Shown one piece after another: positions 26,996 through 35,506 of a stretch of DNA of 64,000 nt. The stretch's first letter is position 1; every line of letters starts with the position of its first letter. The translations under genes and the position numbers were made by a program. The DNA comes from Actinopolymorpha alba DSM 45243 (GTDB taxonomy: Bacteria; Actinomycetota; Actinomycetes; Propionibacteriales; Actinopolymorphaceae), in contig NZ_KB892744.1 in NCBI RefSeq assembly GCF_000373925.1, forward strand, positions 57,368 through 121,367, written 5' to 3'. The notes under the pieces are model-generated. The model was not told the DNA's origin. It ran no database searches and saw nothing but the letters and a program-made list of their open reading frames with translations.

Positions 26996-27793
26996 TCAGT
27001 CTGACGTGGGTTTGGTGGCGCGGATGATCGCGGAGTGCATGCCGTCGGCGACCTGGTGTGTGGGTTCGACGGTTACGTCGATGAATCCGGCGTTGCGGAG
27101 GCCGTCTGTGTATTCGCTGATGGAGAGTGCGCCGGCGATGCAGCCGACGTAGGCGCCACGCTCGGCTCGGTCGGCTGGGGTGAGGTGGTTGTCGGCTACG
27201 ACATCGGTGACGCCGATCCTGCCGCCGGGTTTGAGTACGCGGTTGGCCTCGGCGAACACCGCGGGCTTGTCGGTGGACAGGTTGATGACGCAGTTGGAGA
27301 TGATCACGTCAACGCCTGCGGCGGGTAGCGGGATCTGTTCGATGTTTCCTTTGAGGAACTCGACGTTGGTCGCGCCTGCCTTGGCCTTGTTGGATTCGGC
27401 GAGGGCGAGCATTTCGTCGGTCATGTCCAGGCCGTACGCCTTGCCGGTCGGTCCGACTCGGCGGGCGGACAGCAGTACGTCGATGCCGCCGCCGGAGCCG
27501 AGGTCGAGCACTGTTTCGCCCTCACCGAGATCGGCGACTGCGAGGGGGTTGCCGCACCCGAGGCTGGCCAGTACCGCTTCGGTGGGCAGCTGCTCGCGGT
27601 CCTCGTCGTCGTAGAGCGTGGCGCCGAAGCCTTCCTCGATCTCGACCCCGCCGCAGCAGCTGTTGATCGCCGGTGGCTCGCTGCCGCAGCAGCTGGTGGT
27701 TGTCGTACTGGTCTTGTTGGTGACGGCGAGTGCGGAGGCCGCGTACCGCTGCCGTACATGCTCACGCAAGGCGAGCTGATCATCGTCGCTCAC
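26996..27793 (-). CDS. arsM: Arsenite S-adenosylmethionine methyltransferase
   Basis: A 265-residue ArsM. SAM motif I is VLDLGSGGGIDVL (about residue 96); the arsenic-binding cysteines are in SLGCGNP, ISNCVINLS and VGCIAGALS; CCGS and SCCGG near the N-terminus add thiols. It methylates As(III) to mono- and dimethylated species in the cytoplasm. GTG 27793 follows AAAGGA 8 nt upstream. Divergent from the arsR-led operon at 27884, sharing a 90-bp control region with two inverted repeats. Confidence 0.93.
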   Translation of the reverse strand: MSDDDQLALREHVRQRYAASALAVTNKTSTTTTSCCGSEPPAINSCCGGVEIEEGFGATLYDDEDREQLPTEAVLASLGCGNPLAVADLGEGETVLDLGSGGGIDVLLSARRVGPTGKAYGLDMTDEMLALAESNKAKAGATNVEFLKGNIEQIPLPAAGVDVIISNCVINLSTDKPAVFAEANRVLKPGGRIGVTDVVADNHLTPADRAERGAYVGCIAGALSISEYTDGLRNAGFIDVTVEPTHQVADGMHSAIIRATKPTSD

Positions 27794-27833
27794 GGATCTG
27801 GTCCTTTCGCCGGTACCGCCTGTTTCGATGTCG

Positions 27834-27874
27834 GTCTAGATAGACAGTTTGCACACTGCTTTGACGAGCGTCAA
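27834..27874. promoter_or_regulatory. ArsR operators between arsM and arsR
   Basis: Palindrome GTCTAGATAGAC at 27834-27845 and TTGACGAGCGTCAA at 27861-27874. Each lies in the divergent promoter gap. The second also contains a TTGACG -35-like element for arsR. Confidence 0.6.
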
Positions 27875-27883
27875 GATAGACGT

Positions 27884-28273
27884 ATGTCGAGGAAAGCGTT
27901 GCCGATGGTGGGAACGGTCGGGTGCTGCACCCCGCTGGCCGCTGCCCCGCTGAGTGAGGACGAAGCGGTCGATCTCGCCCGTGGGTTCAAGGCGTTGGGT
28001 GAGCCGGTGCGGCTGCGGTTGTTGTCGTTGATCGCGTCATTCGCCGGTGGTGAGGCGTGTGTGTGCGACCTGACCGACGCGTTCGAGGTGACCGGCCCGA
28101 CGATCTCCCACCACCTGCGGGTGCTGCGCGAGACCGGGCTGGTCGAGTCGGAGCGGCGCGGCACCTGGGTCTATTACAGGGTGGTCCCGGCGAAGCTGGC
28201 CGCTTTGTCGGCGCTGCTACAGGTCCCCGTGCCAGCCGACGAGACGCCCCGCGCTAACGCGGTCGCGCGGTGA
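27884..28273 (+). CDS. arsR: ArsR-family arsenite-responsive repressor
   Basis: A 129-residue winged-helix repressor. The metal motif ACVCDLTDAF (CxC, about residue 55) sits in the helix typical of As(III)-sensing ArsR, with GCCTP near the N-terminus adding two cysteines. Recognition helix: TGPTISHHLRVLRETGLVES. ATG 27884; its TGA overlaps the aquaporin GTG. It should repress this operon and the divergent arsM until arsenite binds. Confidence 0.9.
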   Translation: MSRKALPMVGTVGCCTPLAAAPLSEDEAVDLARGFKALGEPVRLRLLSLIASFAGGEACVCDLTDAFEVTGPTISHHLRVLRETGLVESERRGTWVYYRVVPAKLAALSALLQVPVPADETPRANAVAR

Positions 28274-29040
28274 GTCAACCGGTGGCGCCGCTGGGGCGGC
28301 GGGTGTTGGCGGAGTTTGTCGGCACCGGGCTGTTGACTGGGACGGTCGTCGGGTCGGGAGTGATGGCGACCCGGATGTCACCGGATGATGTCGGGTTGCA
28401 GCTGCTGGAGAACACGCTGGCCACCGTGTTCGCGCTCGGGGTTTTGATCGTTGTCCTCGGCCCGGTTTCTGGAGGCCATTTCAACCCGATCGTCAGCGTC
28501 GCCGACTGGTGGCTCGGCCGCAGGGGCAGGGGCGGCCTGCGGCCCTGGGAGGTCGCCGCCTACGCCGCGGGTCAGGTCGGCGGAGCGGCCGGCGGGACGA
28601 TCCTGGCCAATCTGATGTACGCGCTTCCTGCCGTCGCCTGGTCGGCCACCTCCCGGTCAGCTCCGCAGCTGTGGCTGGGGGAGATTGTCGCGACCGGCGG
28701 CCTGGTGCTGGTCGTGTTCGCACTCGCTCGTACCGGGCGGCAGGCCGTGGCTCCGGTGGCGGTCGCCGCCTGGATCGGCGCGGCGTACTGGTTTACCTCC
28801 TCGACCTCGTTCGCCAATCCCGCGGTCACGATCGGCCGCGCGTTCTCTGACACGTTCGCCGGCATCGCGCCAGGCTCAGTGCCCGGCTTCATCGTCGCCC
28901 AGGTCCTGGGCGCGATCGCTGGTGCGGCTCTGCTCGCGATGCTTTACCCCCGCGCCGGGCGCGCGGCCTCCGATGCTGTCATCCCTCAGCCTGAAACCGC
29001 CGCCGACGAGGTGGCCGCCCCTGCCGGGAGGCCGACATGA
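28270..29040 (+). CDS. Aquaglyceroporin of the arsenic operon (AqpS-like)
   Basis: A 256-residue MIP-family channel with six hydrophobic segments. The two pore loops are GGHFNPIVS (NPI instead of NPA) and SFANPAVTIGR (NPA). The start GTG overlaps the arsR stop and the stop overlaps arsC (ATGA). In Sinorhizobium an aquaglyceroporin in an ars operon lets arsenite leave down its gradient after ArsC makes it. No ArsB or Acr3 pump occurs in the window, so this is the only visible exit. Confidence 0.88.
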   Translation: MSQPVAPLGRRVLAEFVGTGLLTGTVVGSGVMATRMSPDDVGLQLLENTLATVFALGVLIVVLGPVSGGHFNPIVSVADWWLGRRGRGGLRPWEVAAYAAGQVGGAAGGTILANLMYALPAVAWSATSRSAPQLWLGEIVATGGLVLVVFALARTGRQAVAPVAVAAWIGAAYWFTSSTSFANPAVTIGRAFSDTFAGIAPGSVPGFIVAQVLGAIAGAALLAMLYPRAGRAASDAVIPQPETAADEVAAPAGRPT

Positions 29041-29711
29041 GCCCAAGCCAGGAAGACCTTGCCCTGCTCGACGTGGACGCTGTGCTCGACCGTGCCGCCG
29101 CCACCCTCGCGGCGAAGTACGCCGGCGTCTTCAACACAGAAACGGTCGAACGGTGCGTGCGCGAGTCCTACGTCGCACTGTTTCGTACCGCAAGCATCCG
29201 CACGCACCTCCCGGCGTTGGCCGAGCACTTCGCCGGCGACCGGCTCCGTGCCCTCGCCCAGGCTGGCGGCGCGATCGACAAGGCTGTCCCCGAGGTCCTG
29301 TTCCTGTGCGTCGAAAACGCCGGCCGGTCCCAGATGGCCGCCGCGCTGCTCGAGCACCACGCCGGCGGCCGTGTCCACGTCCGCTCCGCCGGCTCCCACC
29401 CGACCGCGGACGTCGAAGGCCCCGTCGTCCAGGTCATGCACGAGATCGGCCTCGACCTCGCCGAGGCCTACCCCAAACCGCTCACCGACGACGTGCTGCG
29501 CGCCGCCGATGTCATCATCACCATGGGCTGCGGGGACGCCTGCCCGATCCTGCCCGGCAAACGCTACTTCGACTGGCAGATCGACGACCCCGCCCACCAA
29601 GCCGTCGAGGTCGTCCGCGGCATCCGCGGCATCCGCGACAGCATCGACACCCGCGTCCAGTCCCTCCTCGCCGAGATCCTCCCCGCACCCACCGGAGCCG
29701 CATCATCATGA
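29037..29711 (+). CDS. arsC: Arsenate reductase (arsenate-mycothiol transferase type) with N-terminal helical domain
   Basis: A 224-residue protein. Residues 1-85 form a helical N-terminal domain (LFRTASIRTHLPALAEHFAG), and residues 87 on form the low-molecular-weight phosphatase-like reductase: VLFLCVENAGRSQMAAALLE (CxxNxxRS P-loop) and TMGCGDACPILPGKRYFDWQ. It resembles the extended mycobacterial/corynebacterial enzymes. Coupled to the aquaporin and to the second arsC by ATGA overlaps. It converts arsenate to arsenite using mycothiol and mycoredoxin (family knowledge). Confidence 0.9.
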   Translation: MSPSQEDLALLDVDAVLDRAAATLAAKYAGVFNTETVERCVRESYVALFRTASIRTHLPALAEHFAGDRLRALAQAGGAIDKAVPEVLFLCVENAGRSQMAAALLEHHAGGRVHVRSAGSHPTADVEGPVVQVMHEIGLDLAEAYPKPLTDDVLRAADVIITMGCGDACPILPGKRYFDWQIDDPAHQAVEVVRGIRGIRDSIDTRVQSLLAEILPAPTGAASS

Positions 29712-30121
29712 CCACCGAGAAGCCGATCGTGCTGTTCGTCTGCGTCCACAACGCCGGCCGCTCCCAGATGGCCGCCGGGTGGCTGCGTCACCTTGCTGGC
29801 GAGGCCATCGATGTCCGCTCCGCGGGCTCCGAACCCGCGGAAACGATCAACCCGGTCGCGGTCCAGGCGATGGCCGAGGTCGGTGTCGACATCACCGACA
29901 ACACTCCGCATCTTCTTGACGTCGACGACGTACGGGCCGCCGATGCCGTCATCACGATGGGCTGCGGCGACGCGTGCCCCATCTTCCCCGGCAAACGCTA
30001 CGAAGACTGGCAGCTGGCCGACCCCGCCGGCCAACCGATCGACGTCGTCCGCGGAGTCCGCGATGACATCCGCGAGCGAGTCGAAAACCTCATCAAGGAA
30101 CTCACCCACACCTCCGCCTGA
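29708..30121 (+). CDS. arsC: Arsenate-mycothiol transferase, single-domain
   Basis: A 137-residue reductase with P-loop VLFVCVHNAGRSQMAAGWLR (residues 8-27) and TMGCGDACPIFPGKRYEDWQ. It lacks the N-terminal extension of the preceding paralogue. It is the last gene of the arsR-aqp-arsC-arsC operon, overlapping its neighbour by 4 bp. A decayed third copy is at 32575-32780. Two different ArsC types in one operon suggest different partner specificities. Confidence 0.92.
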   Translation: MTTEKPIVLFVCVHNAGRSQMAAGWLRHLAGEAIDVRSAGSEPAETINPVAVQAMAEVGVDITDNTPHLLDVDDVRAADAVITMGCGDACPIFPGKRYEDWQLADPAGQPIDVVRGVRDDIRERVENLIKELTHTSA

Positions 30122-30173
30122 CGCCACGAATCCGGTACCAGGGTGGTCGGTGAGGGGGTTGGCCGGTGAGGGG

Positions 30174-31253
30174 TCACAGGCCGACCGCGGCGGGTGCTCC
30201 GCGGACGTGGGCGGCCAGCGGCCCCAGCACGTACTCGGCGTCGCGGCTGACCCCGCGCAGGGTGTTGGACGAGAACGAACGCTGGAACTCCAACCCCGCA
30301 TACACCAGTCCCGGATAGGTGAGGGAGACCCCACCCGCGTGGAGGGGCGTGCCCTCCTGGTCGAGAGCACCCAGAGCGCGCAGGTAGCCCAGGCTCGGCC
30401 GGTAACCGGTGGCGAACACCACCACGTCCACTTGTTCTCGGCCACCATCGGCCCACACCACATCGTCGCCTGCGAACGCGGTGAACATCGGCCGCCGGTC
30501 GAACCGTCCGGACTCCAACGCGTCCCGGTATCTGCCGGTGTCCAGCACCAGGGTGCCGCCGACGATCCGGGCCAGCCACGCAGGCGGCAGATCATCGAAA
30601 CCCAGGCTCGTCAGCCAGTAGTGCAGATCCTTCCCGCCGTGACGCTGAGGTAGGAAGGTCAGCGGAGCACGTGTGGCCAGCGTGACCGTGGCAACCTCGG
30701 CCAGCTCGTAGCCGACCTGGACGGCGGAGTTACCGCCTCCCACGACGACGACCCGCCTCCCCACGTACGGCTTGGGGTTGCGGTAGTCCGCCACATGCAG
30801 CACCTCACCCGCGAAGCCTTCACGGCCAGGCAACGTGGGCAGATGAGGGTTGGAGAAGGAACCGGTGGCCGCGACCACACCCGCCGCGGCGATCCGCTCG
30901 CCGTCAACGGTCTGGACGAGGAAGCCGGGACCGTATGGTTCCACCGTCTCGACCCTGGTGTTGGTGCGGATCTCGACGTCGAGGCCGGTGGCGTACCGCT
31001 CCAGATACGCCACCACCTCATCGCGGCTGGGGTATCGATCCGGATCGCCGCCAAACGCCACGCCCGGATACGCGCTGTACGCGGCGGGTGAGAACAACGT
31101 GAGACTGTCGTAGTAGCTCGGCCACGAGCCGACCGGGCGAGGCCCGCTCTCCAACACGAGCGGACGCAGCCCCGCATCACCTACGGCGCGTGCTGCGGCA
31201 AGGCCCGACTGGCCACCACCGACGATGACAACTGGGTCTATGGAGGTGTTCAT
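30174..31253 (-). CDS. Flavin-dependent monooxygenase-like protein of ars cluster (ArsO-type)
   Basis: A 359-residue two-dinucleotide-domain flavoprotein: FAD site VVIVGGGQSGLAAARAVGDA (residues 8-27) and NAD(P)H site RRVVVVGGGNSAVQVGYELA near residue 165, with FATGYRPSLGYL before the C-terminus, as in FMO/thioredoxin-reductase-like enzymes. Such genes recur in ars operons (named ArsO), though their reaction is poorly known. ATG 31253 or 31265 possible. Divergent from its own ArsR at 31335. Confidence 0.82.
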   Translation of the reverse strand: MNTSIDPVVIVGGGQSGLAAARAVGDAGLRPLVLESGPRPVGSWPSYYDSLTLFSPAAYSAYPGVAFGGDPDRYPSRDEVVAYLERYATGLDVEIRTNTRVETVEPYGPGFLVQTVDGERIAAAGVVAATGSFSNPHLPTLPGREGFAGEVLHVADYRNPKPYVGRRVVVVGGGNSAVQVGYELAEVATVTLATRAPLTFLPQRHGGKDLHYWLTSLGFDDLPPAWLARIVGGTLVLDTGRYRDALESGRFDRRPMFTAFAGDDVVWADGGREQVDVVVFATGYRPSLGYLRALGALDQEGTPLHAGGVSLTYPGLVYAGLEFQRSFSSNTLRGVSRDAEYVLGPLAAHVRGAPAAVGL

Positions 31254-31262
31254 GGCCGCGAA

Positions 31263-31296
31263 CATATCATCACATCGGGATATGACGAAATGATGA
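31263..31296. promoter_or_regulatory. ArsR-type operator between ArsO-like gene and arsR2
   Basis: Nested inverted repeats: CATATC...GATATG and TCATCA...TGATGA in the AT-rich spacer between the divergent starts. The contrast with the high-GC surroundings supports a regulatory role. Confidence 0.55.
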
Positions 31297-31334
31297 TTCG
31301 AGCTAGGGTAGGGCCAGATGGGAAGGGGAAGGGC

Positions 31335-31688
31335 ATGGCTAAGCCGTTGACAGCACCCGGCGACAAGACGTCTCGGCGCGGGCCCGGCTGCGGTGAGGGG
31401 CTGGTCGAGCTCAACCCCACCACGCATGAGTTCCTCAAAGCACTGGCCAGCCCGACGCGACAGCGCATCATGCTGCTGTTCGCCAAAGGGGCGGAACTCT
31501 CCGTCAACGAGGTCGCCGAACGCGTCGGCATCGGCCAGTCCACCGCCTCACAGCAACTCGCCCTGCTCCGCCGCGGAGGCATCGTCACCTCCCGCCGCGA
31601 CGGCAAAACCGTGTTCTACAGCGCCGACCGCGACGGCACCACCGCAGCCCTCACCGACCTACAGACCTACCTCAAAAACTGCTGCTAA
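31335..31688 (+). CDS. ArsR-family metalloregulator
   Basis: A 117-residue winged-helix repressor: FLKALASPTRQRIMLLFAKG, VAERVGIGQSTASQQLALLR, RDGKTVFYSADRDGTTAALT and a C-terminal LKNCC. The CxC of classical ArsR is absent; instead GPGCGEG near residue 19 and the terminal CC pair could bind As(III) or another metal. ATG 31335 follows GGAAGGGGAAGGG. Divergent from the ArsO-like flavoprotein, which it likely controls. Confidence 0.85.
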   Translation: MAKPLTAPGDKTSRRGPGCGEGLVELNPTTHEFLKALASPTRQRIMLLFAKGAELSVNEVAERVGIGQSTASQQLALLRRGGIVTSRRDGKTVFYSADRDGTTAALTDLQTYLKNCC

Positions 31689-31789
31689 CCCCTCTCCTCC
31701 CTCCAGGGGAACAACCTGTGCCACCAACCAGACAAACTGACCCAACAAGCCAGACCTTGACCAGGCCGATCGGACTGCGGCTGTCGGTG

Positions 31790-31985
31790 CCTACATCGGC
31801 GCGGCGTACTGGTTCACATCCTCGATCTCGTTCGCCAACCCCGCCGTCGCCCTCGGCCGCGCCGTCGCCGACACCTTCGCCGTCATCGTGCCCGCCTCGG
31901 CCCCAACGTTCATCGGCGCAGCAACTCGACGGCTGGCCGCGGTCGCGGCGATCGCCTGGTGGTACCCCTACGCTGGCCGCGCCGC
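31790..31985 (+). pseudogene. Aquaglyceroporin C-terminal remnant
   Basis: Reads GAYIGAAYWFTSSISFANPA then VALGRAVADTFAVIVPASAP, nearly the same as the second pore half of the aquaporin at 28270 (SFANPAVTIGRAFSDTFAGI). The N-terminal half is absent and the tail shifts frame. It shows that a second aqp gene once stood here, before arsN. Confidence 0.8.
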
Positions 31986-32029
31986 CGACACCCTCGTGGG
32001 TTCGCATGCCGACCAGGAGACAGCCCCCG

Positions 32030-32542
32030 ATGACAACAGCATCCGGCCCGCGAGCAGCGATAGTCGCGATGACCGACCACCACGCCAGGCAGGTCCTCGA
32101 CATCTACCGGCTCGGTATCGCCACCGGCCACGCCACGTTCGAAACCGAACCCCCCAGCTGGGAAGAGTTCACTGCCACCCGCCTGCCCGAGCACCGCCTG
32201 GTCGCCATCGACCCAGCCGGCCGGGTACTCGGCTGGGTGGCCTGCGCCACGGTGTCGGACCGGTGCGTCTACGCGGGCGTGGTCGAACATTCGGTCTACG
32301 TCCACCCCGACGCCCGCGGCCGCGGCATCGGTCGTGCCCTCCTCGACACCCTGATCGACTCCACCGAGCGGGTCGGGATCTGGACCATCCAGTCCGGCGT
32401 GTTCCCCGAGAACACACCCAGCCTCACCCTGCACGCCTCCTGCGGCTTCCGCACAGTCGGCACCCGCCAACGCATCGGCCGCCACCACGGCATCTGGCGC
32501 GACGTCATCCTCATCGAACGCCGCAGCCCCACCATCACCTAA
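32030..32542 (+). CDS. ArsN-like GNAT acetyltransferase (phosphinothricin acetyltransferase family)
   Basis: A 170-residue GNAT protein of the PAT/ArsN group: LDIYRLGIATGHATFETEPP, HRLVAIDPAGRVLGWVACAT, the acetyl-CoA motif VHPDARGRGIGRALLDTLID, and GVFPENTPSLTLHASCGFRT. ATG 32030 has CAGGAGACAG upstream. In ars clusters, ArsN1 enzymes acetylate the organoarsenical antibiotic arsinothricin; that substrate is inferred from context here. PAT of phosphinothricin is the close alternative. Confidence 0.82.
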   Translation: MTTASGPRAAIVAMTDHHARQVLDIYRLGIATGHATFETEPPSWEEFTATRLPEHRLVAIDPAGRVLGWVACATVSDRCVYAGVVEHSVYVHPDARGRGIGRALLDTLIDSTERVGIWTIQSGVFPENTPSLTLHASCGFRTVGTRQRIGRHHGIWRDVILIERRSPTIT

Positions 32543-32574
32543 CCAACGAAGCACGACCGTAGGTGACAACCCAG

Positions 32575-32780
32575 CGTCCTGCTCGTCTGCGTTCACAACG
32601 CCGGCCGGTCCCAGATGGCCGCCGGCTGGCTCCGAACCCTCCGATCAGATCAACCAGCCGCGGTCCAGGCCATGCGGGAAGTCGGTAACGACATCACCGC
32701 CGAGCAGCCCGAGAAACTCGACCACGCCCTGGGCAGCAAACGCAAGGATCCCCACGTGCCCCTTGACGAGACCGATTGAG
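32575..32780 (+). pseudogene. Third arsC copy, degraded
   Basis: VLLVCVHNAGRSQMAAGWLR is almost identical to the P-loop region of the 29708 gene, but the following RSAGSEP segment is deleted; AVQAMREVGNDITAEQPEKL and a premature stop follow. The second half with GCGDACP is lost, so the enzyme cannot work. Confidence 0.85.
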
Positions 32781-32791
32781 GTGCACCCAGG
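32761..32791. repeat. 31-bp direct repeat, copy 1 (partner 34261-34291; relative at 31755-31780)
   Basis: CCTTGACGAGACCGATTG is identical at 32761 and 34261 and the next 13 bp match except for three positions. A weaker relative (CCTTGACCAGGCCGATCG) is at 31755. TTGACGAG also occurs in the arsR operator at 27861, so these may be relics of ars promoter DNA. Confidence 0.7.
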
Positions 32792-32814
32792 GCACTCAAG
32801 GCAACCCGGCCCCG

Positions 32815-33096
32815 TTACGGGTGGTGGCTGCGGGTGTGCCCACTGATTGTCGGGGTTGGCTGGACCGGGCCGCCGCCGTGTGGCTCTGTGATGACCGCGC
32901 GCACCGCCGGGCCGATCACAAAGGTGGACATGGAGAACATCACGGCGAAGATCGCCAGGGCGATGCTCGGTGCCCACCAGGTGGTGAACCTGCGCCGCAG
33001 TCGGATCAACAGCGGGAGCATTGCGGCCAGGCCGAGCGCTGCGAACAGCACCGTGCGCCATGGACTCCTCCCCGGCCGGGCCGGAGGGCTGTTCAA
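32815..33096 (-). CDS. Small two-helix membrane protein
   Basis: Ninety-three residues with two hydrophobic segments (TVLFAALGLAAMLPLLIRLR and WWAPSIALAIFAVMFSMSTF) and a basic loop, then a soluble Pro/His-rich tail. No family known to me. It may be a real small gene or a relic; it lies between gene fragments on the island. Confidence 0.5.
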   Translation of the reverse strand: MNSPPARPGRSPWRTVLFAALGLAAMLPLLIRLRRRFTTWWAPSIALAIFAVMFSMSTFVIGPAVRAVITEPHGGGPVQPTPTISGHTRSHHP

Positions 33097-33169
33097 CTGT
33101 CACTGGGAGCCTTCCTGTCGCCACGGACCGCGCTGGCCAGCGGCTGGTCGGTACTGCCATACCAGGCGG

Positions 33170-33475
33170 GGTTCGTCGACGCCGCGCTGGTTTGCGATAG
33201 GTGTCGTAGCGGATCGGGCCGTCGCGATGCAGGCCAGCGGCGGCGCCGATCGGGTCAACGTTTTCTGCGGACCAGGCGAAGAACTCCAGTCCAGGGCCAG
33301 TGGCCATGCCGGGGTTCGCACGCATGATGATCCGACCATTTGGCGTGAGCCATCCGGCCACCCAGCGCAGCTGGTATTCGATGACGTCGCGGGTGCCGAA
33401 ATTGAGGCTGCCCAAGGCGAGAATCACATCAATCGACCCAGGCCGGATCGGGGCGTCGCGCAGATCACAAACCAC
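33170..33475 (-). pseudogene. SAM-dependent methyltransferase fragment
   Basis: The frame begins MVCDLRDAPIRPGSIDVILA, LGSLNFGTRDVIEYQLRWVA, GWLTPNGRIIMRANPG and reaches AAGLHRDGPIRYDTY: the second half of a class I methyltransferase. Motif I (GxGxG) and the N-terminus are missing and the end drifts into unrelated Arg-rich sequence. Confidence 0.65.
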
Positions 33476-33634
33476 GTCCGCGGCCGGGTTGATCAGGTTT
33501 CGACAAGGGCGTACCCACTATGGCGGAATTCCGCTAACGGAGAGCACCACCGCTGCGGGTGGAAGAACCGCGCCACGTCTGCCCACAGCCGCGCCGCAGG
33601 GACGTCACCACCCGTCGCGAAGGGCGCACGGCGT
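33476..33634. other. Short gap, no gene recognised
   Basis: No open frame with protein character. It separates the methyltransferase relic from the convergent end of the MarR gene. Confidence 0.3.
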
Positions 33635-34129
33635 TCAGACACGGTGGTGGCCATCCGTGCCGATCAGTGCCGACCGGTGCGTGTCAGAAGGCTCGCCGGC
33701 AGCGTCGACCAGCAACGTCAACGCGTCAATGACCTCCGCACGCCGGTCGGTGGGGATGTTGCGCAGCAGTTTGGCGAAGCGTCCCGCCCGAGCTGTTGCC
33801 AGCTCCCCAGCCGCGCGGCTGCCAGTCTCGGTCAGCTCAAGCCAGATCAGCCGGCCATCACCGGCGCGCTTGCCCCGTCTCACCCACCCCCGGCTGATCA
33901 GCTGGTTGACCAGCCGGCTGACGCTGCTTTTCTCCAACCTGAGTCGCCCGGCCAACTCCGTCTGCGTCATCGGCCCATCCCGGTCCAGCTCGGCCACCGC
34001 ATGCGCCTCCGACACCGGCACCGACTCCCCGCAAGGTGTGCGGTCGGGCTGGTGCAAACCGAACGCCCGCACGAACGTTGCGATCCGGCTCTGCAACGCC
34101 AACACCTCGGCGTCGTCTCCCTCAGTCAT
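33635..34129 (-). CDS. MarR-family transcriptional regulator
   Basis: A 164-residue regulator: LSEAHAVAELDRDGPMTQ-like N-terminal helix, TQTELAGRLRLEKSSVSRLV as recognition helix, then the wing RRGKRAGDGRLIWLELTETG. ATG 34129; an in-frame ATG at 34141 would add four residues. Two 15-bp direct repeats lie just upstream and are probably its own operator. No adjacent target gene survives, so it may act in trans or be autoregulatory. Confidence 0.85.
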   Translation of the reverse strand: MTEGDDAEVLALQSRIATFVRAFGLHQPDRTPCGESVPVSEAHAVAELDRDGPMTQTELAGRLRLEKSSVSRLVNQLISRGWVRRGKRAGDGRLIWLELTETGSRAAGELATARAGRFAKLLRNIPTDRRAEVIDALTLLVDAAGEPSDTHRSALIGTDGHHRV

Positions 34130-34131
34130 AG

Positions 34132-34167
34132 GTTCGACCATACAACCAACTAGTTCGACGATACAAC
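34132..34167. promoter_or_regulatory. MarR operator candidate: two direct repeats 21 bp apart
   Basis: GTTCGACCATACAAC (34132-34146) and GTTCGACGATACAAC (34153-34167) differ at one base and are spaced two helical turns. The perfect palindrome AACTAGTT lies between them. Confidence 0.6.
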
Positions 34168-34260
34168 TACCTGCCGCGCAGAGGCGCCGCACTGCCTGAG
34201 CGGCGCCTCGCACCTCGCCAAGCGCGCGGACAGGGACTGACCGACAAACCAGAATCGCGA

Positions 34261-34291
34261 CCTTGACGAGACCGATTGGGCTGCACCCCGG
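34261..34291. repeat. 31-bp direct repeat, copy 2
   Basis: Partner of 32761-32791, exactly 1500 bp downstream in the same orientation. Confidence 0.7.
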
Positions 34292-34933
34292 CGTTATGAA
34301 CGCGAGTGGCCTCGATGAACCTCCACGGGGCTGCTCGCGTTCAGAGCTTGTCACCGTGCCCGCGCGGTCGCGAAGTTCCTTATTGGTGGTTCGATCCGCC
34401 GATGGCCGGTCCGGATGGCCATAGGCGGTGAGGTCGTCTGGGCTGAGCGACTCGCGGTAGACAAGGGTTGAGGACATTGTGGATCGTGTCGTGATCGGCG
34501 TTAGTGAGGCTCGCGAACCAGTCCAACCCGGCGGGGTAGCCACAGGTAGGTGCAACTGCGGGTTAACCCCGCGGTCGGTGAGGAAGTCAGAGCTCTAGCG
34601 TCGGTCCAGTACGGCCAGGGCGTGCGCCCGGCTGTTAACTCCTCAGTGATGTTGAACGGCGCCAAGGTGACCGGCCGACTGCCTCCCGGAGGAGTTGTCG
34701 ATCGCGACGAAGGAAACCGGCATGCTGTCGTGGCCGGCTTCAACCTTGAGGTCTTCAACCCACCATTCACAGTCTCGCGGTCTGGTCGCCGCCAGTCGGT
34801 CCTGCGGATCTCGCCCAGCGAGGCAACGAAGGTCAGGCCTGTCCGCGAGCACCTCGACTACGACTCCTGGGACGCCGCGAGTTCCATGGCGAGGAACGCT
34901 AGTGGCTTCGCCCTAGCGGTATGGCCCCAGAAA
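34292..34933. other. Gap without a supported gene
   Basis: A 132-codon plus-strand frame (34550-34948) and overlapping minus-strand frames exist. On the minus strand 34643-34852 reads DCEWWVEDLKVEAGHDSMPV then SFVAIDNSSGRQ, protein-like but without a start or family. I treat the segment as relic DNA. Confidence 0.35.
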
Positions 34934-35290
34934 TCAGGTCGACGCTAGAGCGCCGCGGAGGAAGCGCTCGAAGCGATCGGCGACATCTTGGACGGTGACA
35001 TCGGGGGGTCCGAAGTAGTTGGCGCTTTGAGTCCAGGAGTGGAGATCGGGCTCGACCCGGGCTGCGGCTACGAGGTCCCACCAGCCGCGATCAGTCAACG
35101 GTGCGCCGATCTGCGCCTCATACGCTTCCAACACCAGATCGCCGGCGTCCAGCCCGAGCACCAGCGCGACGTTGAGTCGACAGAAGCACACCTCGGCCGC
35201 TGGCTGACCAGCCGCCGCGAGGGTCCAGTCCACGACCCCACTGAGTCGGTCGCCGACGAACAGCGTGTTGTGCGGGGCGACACCCCAACC
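34934..35290 (-). pseudogene. APH-family phosphotransferase, C-terminal relic with lost catalytic Asp
   Basis: Reads NTLFVGDRLSGVVDWTLAAA, AAEVCFCRLNVALVLGLDAG, LVLEAYEAQIGAPLTDRGWW and ends near RFERFLRGALAST*. The metal-binding DW is kept, but the usual HGDxxPGN loop reads HGWGVAPHN, without the catalytic Asp. The N-terminal lobe is absent; upstream sequence is phage-like on the other strand. Confidence 0.75.
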
Positions 35291-35304
35291 GTGCCCGCGG
35301 ACGC

Positions 35305-35506
35305 AGGGCGGACCCGTGGCAGGCCGCGGTCGCAATCCAGCGGGCCCGGTTCATGCTCATGCTGTGCGCCCGGCAGATCGGCAAGTCCGAGCTGATCGCG
35401 GCGCTTGGCAAGCGGCTGGATGACATGCCGGTAGGAGGTGCCAAGGATCACCCTGGAGATCGTGGCCTGGCTCACCCCGAACTCGCCCGCCAGCGACGGC
35501 TGTGAC
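35305..35506 (+). pseudogene. Phage terminase large-subunit fragment (Walker A region)
   Basis: The plus strand encodes DPWQAAVAIQRARFMLMLCA, then RQIGKSELIAALGKRLDDMP. 'RxxLxxCARQxGKSE' is the ATPase P-loop start of many actinophage large terminases. Homology stops after about 45 residues and the frame ends at about 35506. It is the only phage packaging trace in the window. Confidence 0.6.

Noticed and set aside
30174..31253. Flavoprotein as thioredoxin reductase
   Set aside because: No CxxC redox pair near the NADPH domain; two Rossmann motifs fit the FMO/ArsO type better.
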